From positions 1-33,753 of the forward strand of contig JBKCOJ010000013.1 of the NCBI GenBank assembly GCA_046309815.1: a stretch of 33,753 bases of DNA, read 5' to 3'. A model generated the notes under the pieces. The model did no database searches. It saw nothing but the letters and a program-made list of their open reading frames with translations, and had not been told where the DNA came from. Origin of the DNA: CAITNM01 sp021298215. GTDB taxonomy: Bacteria > Pseudomonadota > Alphaproteobacteria > Paracaedibacterales > CAITNM01. Every line of letters starts with the position of its first letter. Position 1 is the stretch's first letter. This document shows positions 23,672 to 31,346 of the stretch, one piece after another. The position numbers and the translations under genes were made by a program.

Positions 23672-25529
23672 AAACTCGTCTAACGGGCTTTTTGTGAGTT
23701 TTTTTCTTTTTTTCTACACGCTGTTTTCGTTGCTCTTTAACCAAAGAAAATCCAATGGAACAAAGAATTGGATCTGCATTAGTAACTACCACTTTTACAC
23801 GGTTTCCAATTTGGTAAATTTTTCGTGTTCTTTTACCTACGTAACAGTGCTGGGTTTCATTGAAAATAAAATAATCATTACCAAGCTCTTGTTTTGGAAT
23901 AAATCCCTGTGCTCCGATGTTATCTAATTCGATGAAAATTCCTGGAATTCCTACGCCAACAATAGTTCCATCAAAAATAGACCCCAAGTGCTGCTGCATA
24001 TACTTGGCCATAAAACGATCCTGCACTTCGCGTTCGGCTTCCATGGCTATTCTTTCTGTTTTTGATATATGTTCGCTTATACCATCAAGATCTAGATCGA
24101 TAGGTTGATGCTTAATATTGTCAAGCTCTAAGGCTGCAATTAAAGAACGGTGTACTATCAGGTCTGCATAGCGGCGGATAGGTGAGGTGAAATGGCTATA
24201 TGCGCTTAAATTTAATCCAAAATGTCCCATGTTATGTGAACTATATCGAGCTTGTGCTTGGGAGCGTAATATAAGCTCATTAAAAAGTTTTGAGTATGGT
24301 AATTTTTTTGCGGCAAATAAGATCTCGTTAAGAGAGTTAATGATGTTTTTATTATCGAATTTTTTAACAGGCATTCTAAGACTTTTTGCAAGGGCACAAA
24401 CGTTTTGTAGTCTCATTTTGTCAGGACGTTCATGAATGCGATAAATAGTGGGCCAGTTTTTTGCTTGCAACGTTTTAGCAGCTGCAACATTTGCAGCAAT
24501 CATGAATTCTTCAATAATTTGGTGGCTTTCTAATCGATTTTTGGCTTTTACTCCTTTTACTGAGCCATCTTCATTTAGCAAAAACACATTCTCAACTGTT
24601 TCAACTTGAATGGTGCCTCTCAGGTCTCTTGCCTTCTTAAGACTTTTATAACATCCATAGAGAGGCTGGATGACAGAGTCTAACAAATCCTTTGTAATGT
24701 CATCTGTTTGTCCATGGATTGCTTTTTCAACTTGCTCATAAGTAAGTCTGGCTCGTGAGCGCATGAGTCCTCGCTTAAAGCGATGTGATTTAATCTTCCC
24801 GCTTGCACTAATAATCATTTCAACAGCCAAACAAGCACGATCTTCATTAGGACGAAGTGAGCATAAATTATTACTGAGCTGCTCGGGAAGCATTGGGATA
24901 ACTTTATCAACAAAGTAAACCGAGTTTCCTCTTAAATACGCTTCTTTATCTAGAGCGCTGTTTAATGGAACATAATGACTTACATCAGCAATCGCAACGA
25001 TTGCTTTCCAGCCGCCTTTATTCCTGGGATCTTCATCGCTTATGGCAAACACAGCATCGTCAAAGTCTTTAGCATCAGGCCCATCAATAGTGACAAGAGG
25101 TATATCTCTTAAGTCTATTCTAAGGTCAAGATTAGGAATGGAGCCCTTATCTGCAATATGCTGAGCGTCTGCGCTGAAAGTATGAGGTAAACTATAAGCA
25201 TGGACCCCCATCTGGGTATATGTTTTCGTTGAATCGATACAGCCTAAATTTTTGATAAACTGAAAATTACCCGATGCAGGAAGTGAGTAAACAATGACGT
25301 CATTTTCGTAAAAACCTTTGGCTTGTTCAGCATCTATGTAAATGCCAGCGAAGGGATCTTTTCGATGGCACGGAGAGAGGAAGCCACCAAGACGTTTAGG
25401 GATAAAAATACCGATGTGATGTTTTAACGCCTTTTCTTTATGGTGCGAGCTCCCATATTCTCTTCTTTTCGGTATATGTCGTCGTTCGTGACGATCTTTT
25501 CGGCTGCTCTCTCGATCGCGCTTGCGCAT
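23661..25529 (-). CDS. rnr: Ribonuclease R (RNB-domain 3'-5' exoribonuclease)
   Basis: Degrades structured RNA from the 3' end in the cytoplasm. The 622-aa protein has a cold-shock-like RNA-binding region (~40-120), then the RNB domain with the catalytic acidic cluster IDGPDAKDFDDAVFA (148-162; Asp149, 155, 157, 158), HFTSPIRRYADLIVHR near 455-470, an S1 domain near the C-terminus (~525-600), and a Lys/Arg-rich tail. It is shorter than E. coli RNase R (813 aa): the N-terminal helix-turn-helix and first cold-shock region are replaced by a highly charged ~35-residue stretch (RKRDRESSRKDRHERR). Its ATG overlaps the stop of the OMP gene (TAATG). Confidence 0.93.
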   Translation of the reverse strand: MRKRDRESSRKDRHERRHIPKRREYGSSHHKEKALKHHIGIFIPKRLGGFLSPCHRKDPFAGIYIDAEQAKGFYENDVIVYSLPASGNFQFIKNLGCIDSTKTYTQMGVHAYSLPHTFSADAQHIADKGSIPNLDLRIDLRDIPLVTIDGPDAKDFDDAVFAISDEDPRNKGGWKAIVAIADVSHYVPLNSALDKEAYLRGNSVYFVDKVIPMLPEQLSNNLCSLRPNEDRACLAVEMIISASGKIKSHRFKRGLMRSRARLTYEQVEKAIHGQTDDITKDLLDSVIQPLYGCYKSLKKARDLRGTIQVETVENVFLLNEDGSVKGVKAKNRLESHQIIEEFMIAANVAAAKTLQAKNWPTIYRIHERPDKMRLQNVCALAKSLRMPVKKFDNKNIINSLNEILFAAKKLPYSKLFNELILRSQAQARYSSHNMGHFGLNLSAYSHFTSPIRRYADLIVHRSLIAALELDNIKHQPIDLDLDGISEHISKTERIAMEAEREVQDRFMAKYMQQHLGSIFDGTIVGVGIPGIFIELDNIGAQGFIPKQELGNDYFIFNETQHCYVGKRTRKIYQIGNRVKVVVTNADPILCSIGFSLVKEQRKQRVEKKKKTHKKPVRRVSKG

Positions 25530-26212
25530 TAGAATAACATGCTTAACTTCATACTTAGGCTATGAATGGAAGGGTGGTAGACGAACTTACGTAACTGGCC
25601 ACCTTGTGAACTGTTATTGTTACGTGGTGTTATGCTCTTGGGCGCGTAATAGACATATTCAGCGCCAAGCATAATTTTGTTCGTAAGTAAATAATTAGCT
25701 CCAGCGCCTCCTCCAAGTCCACTCATCGTCTTTTTATATGTTTGAAAATTGGGGTTTTCATTACGTAAGTCTGTGTACTTTAGTTCTGTTTTCATCCAAG
25801 CATAGCCAGCTTTTCCGTAAAGCATAAGTTTAGGTGTTAGCATTAAGCCGGCGATACCATAAACACCTAAAATATATGGATTTTTAATGGTTAAATTGCC
25901 ATCTGCTGTGCCACTGCTAGCATTTAGGGCGTATTTTTGCCGAGATTGAGGAAGAGTAAAGCTAACTTCTCCACCTACAACGGCTTTTGTTTTTTCAATT
26001 TGATTTAATAAACCAAGACTCACCCCAAAACTTGGAGCAATTTTTGTTTTTTTTTGCTTATCGACTGCTCCAGTTGGTCCAGTATAATCGTGGTTTTGAA
26101 AAGCAACGGATGCTCCTAAGTTTAAGGAAGCAAACATACCTCGTACTGGATCTGCAAATAGGCAGGTTGTGAAGAAAAATACAGCTGGTACTAATTTGTA
26201 AAAGGTTCTCAT
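25529..26212 (-). CDS. Outer-membrane beta-barrel protein (227 aa)
   Basis: A signal peptide (1-20, ending CLFA) is followed by an eight-stranded-barrel-like pattern of alternating hydrophobic residues: SLNLGASVAF, PSFGVSLGLL, VVGGEVSFTL, YGIAGLMLTPKLMLYGKAGYAW, GLGGGAGANYLLTNKIMLGAEYVYY (short pieces of successive strands), ending SMKLSMLF with the terminal Phe typical of BAM substrates. It resembles the OmpA/Omp25/opacity-type porins of alphaproteobacteria. The gene is last but one in a tight reverse run behind lolC (28-nt gap) and is translationally coupled to rnr. It may be a surface antigen; no pore or adhesin role can be read off. Confidence 0.88.
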   Translation of the reverse strand: MRTFYKLVPAVFFFTTCLFADPVRGMFASLNLGASVAFQNHDYTGPTGAVDKQKKTKIAPSFGVSLGLLNQIEKTKAVVGGEVSFTLPQSRQKYALNASSGTADGNLTIKNPYILGVYGIAGLMLTPKLMLYGKAGYAWMKTELKYTDLRNENPNFQTYKKTMSGLGGGAGANYLLTNKIMLGAEYVYYAPKSITPRNNNSSQGGQLRKFVYHPSIHSLSMKLSMLF

Positions 26213-26240
26213 AATTAAAATTATCTTAAATTTTTATCAA

Positions 26241-27476
26241 TCATAATCGCAACGCTTCAACAGGGTCAAGACGCGATGCTCGATAGGCGGGATAAAAGGT
26301 TGCAATAAAAGTTAAAAATAGTGCCATTAGTGCTACTAAGAAAACTTCTTCCCAAATGATCTTAGCTGGTAATTGGCTTAAAAAATAAACTTCCGCGTTG
26401 AATAAGTTAGTGCCAAGAAGTTTTTCGATGAACTTTCGAATTTTTTCAATGTTGAGGGCAAAACTTAGTCCAAGAATCATTCCAAGCAGTGTTCCAGCAA
26501 TGCCTATTGAGGATCCAGTTAAGAAAAAGATTTTCAAAATGTTCTTTTTGCTGGCTCCCATGGTGCGCAAGATAGCAATGTCTCTCGTCTTATCTTTGAC
26601 AAGCATAATAAGGCTGGAAATAACGTTAAAAGCAGCAATGATAATGATAAGAGTTAGAATGATAAACATAACGTTTTTCTCAACCTGCACAGCCTGAAAG
26701 ATTTGAGAATCACTATGTTGCCAATCTACAATTTCAAAGCCGGAAGAAAGCTGCATTTGCAGGTCTCTAATAACTCTAGTACTTGCTTGTATATTGTCCA
26801 GCATTAAATCGATGTGATTAATGGAATTGCTACTGCTGAAAAATTGCTGAGCTGTTTCTAAGGGTAAGAAAACCATATTTTTATCAAATTCATGCATGCC
26901 AATTTCAAATATGGCAACGACTTGCATATTGGTCTGTTTAGGCATACTCCCAAACGGAGTACGTGTTCCATCAGGAAGAAGAAGAGTGATGGACTGGCCG
27001 ATATCAACGTTTAGGGCGTTTGCTAAGCGGGCGCCGAGGGCAATTTTGTTGCCTGAAAATTCACCAAAATTCCCTTTTAGATTTTGATTCATGATAGAAG
27101 GGCGTTGCGCCAAATCTTGTGCGCGCATGCCAAGCACCCCAATACCTCTTGCTTGTCCGTGAACAGTCAAGACCGCTTGTTTTTCAAGGACAGGATAAGC
27201 AAAGTTCACATGATGATGGCTTTTAGCTATGTGTAAAGCATGTTCCCATTCACCTTGAGCAGGGCCACACATAATCATGACATGACCTCGCATACCAACG
27301 AGTTTTTGGTAAAGTTCTGCACGAAATCCATTCATGACGGCCATAACGATAATAAGTGTCGCAACACCAAGCGCGATGCCTATAAAGGAGAACCCTGCAA
27401 TAACCGAAACGAAACCTTCTTGACGAGGAGAACGCAAATATCTAAAGGCTATGGTTCTTTCCAAAAGGCTAAACAT
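26241..27476 (-). CDS. lolC: Lipoprotein-releasing ABC transporter permease (LolC/LolE)
   Basis: Inner-membrane permease of the Lol system that frees lipoproteins for transfer to the outer membrane. It has one N-terminal membrane helix (GFVSVIAGFSFIGIALGVAT region), a large periplasmic domain (~50-265), and three C-terminal helices of the FtsX-like permease domain (MFIILTLIIIIAAFNVIS, SIGIAGTLLGMILGLSFAL). LolC and LolE are hard to separate, and many alphaproteobacteria have one. The start is the ATG at 27476 (MFSLLERTIAFRYL, the family's usual opening). The longer frame to 27509 begins with TTG. It overlaps the lptE end by 8 nt. The lolD ATPase is not in this window. Confidence 0.93.
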   Translation of the reverse strand: MFSLLERTIAFRYLRSPRQEGFVSVIAGFSFIGIALGVATLIIVMAVMNGFRAELYQKLVGMRGHVMIMCGPAQGEWEHALHIAKSHHHVNFAYPVLEKQAVLTVHGQARGIGVLGMRAQDLAQRPSIMNQNLKGNFGEFSGNKIALGARLANALNVDIGQSITLLLPDGTRTPFGSMPKQTNMQVVAIFEIGMHEFDKNMVFLPLETAQQFFSSSNSINHIDLMLDNIQASTRVIRDLQMQLSSGFEIVDWQHSDSQIFQAVQVEKNVMFIILTLIIIIAAFNVISSLIMLVKDKTRDIAILRTMGASKKNILKIFFLTGSSIGIAGTLLGMILGLSFALNIEKIRKFIEKLLGTNLFNAEVYFLSQLPAKIIWEEVFLVALMALFLTFIATFYPAYRASRLDPVEALRL

Positions 27477-27975
27477 TAGAGGCTCTTTCTTGCTCTTGAT
27501 CTTTAGCAAAGCGCTGAACTTCTCGGCTTATATCGATGGAAAGGCCTTCGATTAATCTTTCTTGGGCTCCTTGTGCGGCGCTTTGATTGATAAATTCATC
27601 GTTAGCATTTTGCGAGTAGGAGGTAACGCTGGCAAGTTTTGTTTCATAAAGGGTTTGCCCTTGATAACTAATGATAATTTGGGCTGTAAAACGCATCATG
27701 GCGCGCATCGCTGTTGCGTCGGTAGCGTATGCTAGGTTGCCAGTTTCTTCATTAAGGCGGATGTAAACCTTATATTGGTTGTCTAACTGTAGATTTGAGA
27801 GAGCACACCTTAATCGTTGGCGCATCATTTGAACAGTGTAACTATTGCCATCTTTATTGATGTTTTCAACGACAAGTTTCACGTCTTTATCAATATCTGC
27901 TTCGTTAGTTTGAAGCATCGGGGTGAAACTACATGCCGTTAATAACAAGAAAAGAAAAACTAGAGAGTATTTCAT
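27469..27975 (-). CDS. lptE: LPS-assembly lipoprotein LptE
   Basis: Outer-membrane lipoprotein that plugs and supports LptD during LPS insertion. The 168-aa protein has a lipoprotein signal peptide with lipobox LTAC (Cys16), followed by SFTPML, similar to the usual GFRPLY start of LptE. The mature domain matches the family's size and alpha/beta layout (VKLVVENI, MRQRLRCALSNL, AMMRFTAQIIISYQGQTLYE). Its ATG overlaps the leuS stop by 4 nt, a gene order common in proteobacteria. The downstream holA often seen in that order is replaced here by lolC. It implies the cell still makes LPS or a similar outer-membrane glycolipid. Confidence 0.85.
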   Translation of the reverse strand: MKYSLVFLFLLLTACSFTPMLQTNEADIDKDVKLVVENINKDGNSYTVQMMRQRLRCALSNLQLDNQYKVYIRLNEETGNLAYATDATAMRAMMRFTAQIIISYQGQTLYETKLASVTSYSQNANDEFINQSAAQGAQERLIEGLSIDISREVQRFAKDQEQERASNV

Positions 27976-30476
27976 GATGCAACGATGTTCACAATACGCT
28001 TAGGGACAACAATAACCTTTTTAATTGTTTGTCCAATTAATGCTTGTTTTACAGTAAGAATTTCTTTAGATGCTGCGATGATTGTTTCTTCAGAAGCATC
28101 TGCAGCAATACTAACGCTGCCACGTAATTTGCCATTAACTTGAACGGCCATGGTAATTTGTTCGTCAACTAATAGGCTTGTATCAATTTTTGGCCAGTTA
28201 GCCGCATCGACAAAGCTTTGACCGAAAAGGTTTTCCCAAAGTTCATGAGCTAAGTGCGGCGTGATAGGATTAATAGATTGTATCAACATTTTGAATGCTT
28301 CTGTAACTGTTAAAGCATCGCATGAATCCATATCGTTATCAATTGCATGAGTAAGCTCACGGCAAAAAGCAAGAACTTTGTTAAAGGCATATGCTTCATA
28401 GGCTTGGGTTATTTTATGAAGGTATTGATGTGCAGCTTTTTTAAGCTCGGCATTTTTAGTCGTTATTGTACTTTTATGATCACGAATTTTTTCTCCTAAA
28501 CGCCATAGTCTATTGATGTAGCGCCAGCTTCCCTCAAGGCCATCATCATTCCAGTCGAAGTCTTTTTCTGGAGGAGTGTCGGACATGATAAATAAGCGTG
28601 CAACATCAGCGCCGTAACCATCAATAATAGATTGCGGATCGACAAGGTTTTTCTTTGATTTACTCATTTTTTCTTGGCGGCCTTGAGTCGCTGGTGTGCC
28701 ATCCGCTATTTTGATAAAGCCTGATTGCGTCTTATCGACTTCATTTGGATATAGCCATTTACCTTGATTGTCCTTATAAGTTGCGTGGCAAACCATGCCT
28801 TGAGTCATAAGATTTTTGAAGGGTTCACTGATATTTGCATAGCCGCAATCGCGCATCGCTTTGGTAAAAAAGCGTGCGTATAAGAGATGGAGCACCGCAT
28901 GTTCAATACCACCGATGTATTGATCTACAGGAAGCCAATTTTCCGCCATTTTGTTCTCGATCGGTTGCTCGGCTTTCGCGCATGTGTAGCGCATAAAATA
29001 CCACGAACTCTCAAAGAAGGTATCCAACGTATCGGTTTCTCGGATCGCTGGCTTAGTGCATGTTGGGCAATTTGTGTACTTCCATGTTGGGTGATGGTCT
29101 AATGGGTTCCCTGGTTTATCAAAAGTGACATCTTCGGGAAGGCTTACAGGTAGGCTATTTTTTGGAACGGGAACGGCACCGCAATGATCACAGTAAATAA
29201 TAGGAATAGGGCAACCCCAGTAGCGCTGACGTGATACCAACCAATCGCGCAAACGATAGTTTACTTGGCGTTTACCTAAGTTGTTTTTTTCTAAATGATC
29301 GATAATCGTTGCTTTGGCTGTGGTGCATTCGAGTCCGTTTAAGAAATCTGATGCAATCATTTTTCCGGCAACTTCTGTGTGCGGAAGTTCAGTTTCAGAT
29401 TCAATCACGCGCTTGATAGAAAGATTGTATTTTGTGGCAAATTCAAAATCACGCGCATCATGTGCTGGACAGCCAAAGAGTGCGCCGGTGCCATAATCCA
29501 TGAGTACAAAATTAGCGGCATAAATAGGCACTTCTTGGCCGGTTAAAGGATGTATGGCACTAATTCCCAATGCAACACCTTTTTTCTCAGCTGTTGCCAT
29601 GGCTTCTTCGGTGGTATCCATTTTTTTGCATTCATCGACGAATTCGGCAATTTTAGGATTTTGTTTAGCGATTTTGAGTGCGATTGGATGTTGGGATGCT
29701 AGAGCTATGAACGAAGCACCATATAGTGTTTCAGGACGTGTGGTGTAAATAACAAGGTCAGTATTTTGGACGGGCACCTTGAAATGTACTAAAGCACCTT
29801 CGGACCTGCCGATCCAGTTTTCTTGCATTTTGACAACTTTTTCTGGCCATCCTGAAAGCTTTGTTAAATCATCAAGTAATTCTTGGGCATAGGCGGTAAT
29901 TTTTAGCGACCATTGATTTAAAAGGCGCTTTTCAACAGGGGCGCCTGAACGCCAGCCTTTGCCATCAACGACTTGTTCGTTAGCAAGTACTGTGTTTTCA
30001 ACCGGATCCCAGTTAACCCAAGATTCTTTGCGATAGACAAGACCTTTTTCATAAAAATCTAAAAAGATAGCTTGTTCCTTGCCGTAATATTCGGGTTCAC
30101 AAGTGCTGACTTCTCGGTCCCAATCGTAAGAAAAGCCCAGAGAAATAAGTTGTTTTTTCATTTCGGCAATATTTTGACGCGTCCAAATGGCAGGATGCGT
30201 ATTATTTTGCATAGCTGCGTTTTCAGCTGGAAGACCAAAAGAATCCCACCCCATTGGATGAAGCACGCGGAATCCTTGGGCTGTTTTAAAGCGTGCCATC
30301 GCATCGCCAAGGGTATAGTTACGAACATGACCCATATGAAGGCGACCTGAAGGGTAGGGGAGCATTTCTAGGATATATGCTTTGGGGTTATTACCTTCAT
30401 CATCGGCCTTAAAGCAAGAGTTTTCTTGCCAATATTGCTGCCACTTCTTTTCTACACTCTTAAACGGGTACGACAT
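27972..30476 (-). CDS. leuS: Leucyl-tRNA synthetase
   Basis: Charges tRNA-Leu with leucine. The 834-aa class Ia synthetase has HMGH in YPSGRLHMGHVRNYT near residue 47, the CP1 editing domain with TTRPETLYGASF and LMDYGTGALFGCPAHDARD, a tryptophan-rich WVNWDPVENTVLANEQV segment, and KMSKSKKN near residue 600. The anticodon-binding helices and C-terminal domain are complete. I start at the ATG at 30476 (MSYPFKSVEKKWQQYW); the longer frame to 30491 begins with TTG. It heads the reverse run leuS-lptE-lolC-omp-rnr, where most junctions overlap or are very short. Confidence 0.97.
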   Translation of the reverse strand: MSYPFKSVEKKWQQYWQENSCFKADDEGNNPKAYILEMLPYPSGRLHMGHVRNYTLGDAMARFKTAQGFRVLHPMGWDSFGLPAENAAMQNNTHPAIWTRQNIAEMKKQLISLGFSYDWDREVSTCEPEYYGKEQAIFLDFYEKGLVYRKESWVNWDPVENTVLANEQVVDGKGWRSGAPVEKRLLNQWSLKITAYAQELLDDLTKLSGWPEKVVKMQENWIGRSEGALVHFKVPVQNTDLVIYTTRPETLYGASFIALASQHPIALKIAKQNPKIAEFVDECKKMDTTEEAMATAEKKGVALGISAIHPLTGQEVPIYAANFVLMDYGTGALFGCPAHDARDFEFATKYNLSIKRVIESETELPHTEVAGKMIASDFLNGLECTTAKATIIDHLEKNNLGKRQVNYRLRDWLVSRQRYWGCPIPIIYCDHCGAVPVPKNSLPVSLPEDVTFDKPGNPLDHHPTWKYTNCPTCTKPAIRETDTLDTFFESSWYFMRYTCAKAEQPIENKMAENWLPVDQYIGGIEHAVLHLLYARFFTKAMRDCGYANISEPFKNLMTQGMVCHATYKDNQGKWLYPNEVDKTQSGFIKIADGTPATQGRQEKMSKSKKNLVDPQSIIDGYGADVARLFIMSDTPPEKDFDWNDDGLEGSWRYINRLWRLGEKIRDHKSTITTKNAELKKAAHQYLHKITQAYEAYAFNKVLAFCRELTHAIDNDMDSCDALTVTEAFKMLIQSINPITPHLAHELWENLFGQSFVDAANWPKIDTSLLVDEQITMAVQVNGKLRGSVSIAADASEETIIAASKEILTVKQALIGQTIKKVIVVPKRIVNIVAS

Positions 30477-30502
30477 AAAAACGATATTCAAACTTAATGG
30501 TT

Positions 30503-30532
30503 TAGATAAGCGTTTTGAGAGCTTTCTGTCAA
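30503..30532 (-). promoter_or_regulatory. Putative promoter of the leuS operon
   Basis: On the minus strand: a perfect TTGACA (30527-30532), an 18-base spacer, and TATCTA (30503-30508), about 27 bases before the leuS ATG. The -35 is consensus, the -10 poor. Confidence 0.4.
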
Positions 30533-30632
30533 TTCGACAAAATATATTTTTAGAAAATCTGAATTAAAGAGTTTGTTAATTTTTTTAACCTACGATCGCT
30601 CTAGTGGTAACTCTATCTTTAAAGGTGCATGA

Positions 30633-31199
30633 ATGAAAAATTTTGGGAAAATAGCATTATCTTTGTTAACTACTTCTATTATAGCCACATTAGAGGCTTC
30701 TTCTTTTGTGGTATTATCTGATGGTCTTTATGAGACAGAATCACGTGTTAAAGTTACGGCGCTGGAAGGATATACTTTTTCGGAAGTATCTCTATATTTT
30801 GATGGTGTTACATCTTTACCTTCTGGTTCGAATATTGCTGATAATGGCTTGGTAGTACTTCCCACGGACTATTATTTGGGAAGTAAAAATATAAAAGATG
30901 CTGAAGATGGAAATGTTTGTGATATTCCTGCTGTTTTTTCTAGGATAGGTGGAATAGGGGGAAGCCTACAAATACCCGGTTTTGATTTATTGCCGTCTGG
31001 TTCTTCTGTGGAAATGAGTACAGGAAAAATCAATTTACCTACTGGCTGGTCATTTGATCAGAAAAATTTTTATGAAAATGGTGGCGTTACGGATAGATCA
31101 TTAGCTTCTGGTTTTTTAAATCCATCTTCCATTCTTAGTGTTTTAGTTAAAAATGCTGATAACTCCTCATTTTCTTTAGGGGATGTGATGTCTCTATAG
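30633..31199 (+). CDS. Exported LPxG-repeat protein, short paralogue (188 aa)
   Basis: No known family. A signal peptide (1-22, ending LEAS) is followed by modules of the pattern LPSGSx-x-x-x-x-G-x-[IV]-x-LP. They are LPSGSNIADNGLVVLPTDYY (61-80) and LPSGSSVEMSTGKINLPTGW (121-140), the second followed by SFDQKNFYENGG. The same module ends the larger protein encoded next (LPSGSTIDTITGNVSLPDGY then SFDGSNFYNNG), so the two are paralogues. An AAAGGTG ribosome site precedes the ATG. Likely a surface or secreted protein built of short beta modules; the partner or ligand is unknown. It is separated from its paralogue by a strong hairpin. Confidence 0.75.
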   Translation: MKNFGKIALSLLTTSIIATLEASSFVVLSDGLYETESRVKVTALEGYTFSEVSLYFDGVTSLPSGSNIADNGLVVLPTDYYLGSKNIKDAEDGNVCDIPAVFSRIGGIGGSLQIPGFDLLPSGSSVEMSTGKINLPTGWSFDQKNFYENGGVTDRSLASGFLNPSSILSVLVKNADNSSFSLGDVMSL

Positions 31200-31205
31200 T
31201 ATAAA

Positions 31206-31242
31206 AACCCTCCTCGTATTTAATGCGCACTAAAGGAGGGTT
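31206..31242. terminator. Strong intergenic hairpin between the two repeat-protein genes
   Basis: A perfect 9-bp stem, AACCCTCCT (31206-31214) with AGGAGGGTT (31234-31242), and a 19-base loop, 7 nt after the stop of the 188-aa gene. On the plus strand it is followed by ATAAAAAT without a U-run. On the minus strand it is followed by TTTAT, making GGGTTTTTAT, which looks more like an intrinsic terminator for minus-strand transcription. It may act in both directions. Confidence 0.55.
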
Positions 31243-31346
31243 ATAAAAATATTTCTCAAAATTAAATCAATTAAAATAAAATATTTATTAATTATTTGCT
31301 CCTATTATTGAATTCAGTATGAATATTTTTAATAAGGTGAATAATC

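Noticed and set aside
23649..23927. Forward open frame of 92 codons antisense to rnr
   Set aside because: It lies opposite the conserved S1 domain and tail of RNase R and has low-complexity Phe/Leu content; a shadow frame.
27477..27509. Longer N-terminus for LolC
   Set aside because: It starts with TTG inside lptE. The ATG at 27476 gives the family's usual MFSLLERTIAFRYL opening.
30477..30491. Longer N-terminus for LeuS
   Set aside because: It starts with TTG. MSYPFKSVEKKW from the ATG at 30476 fits LeuS N-termini.
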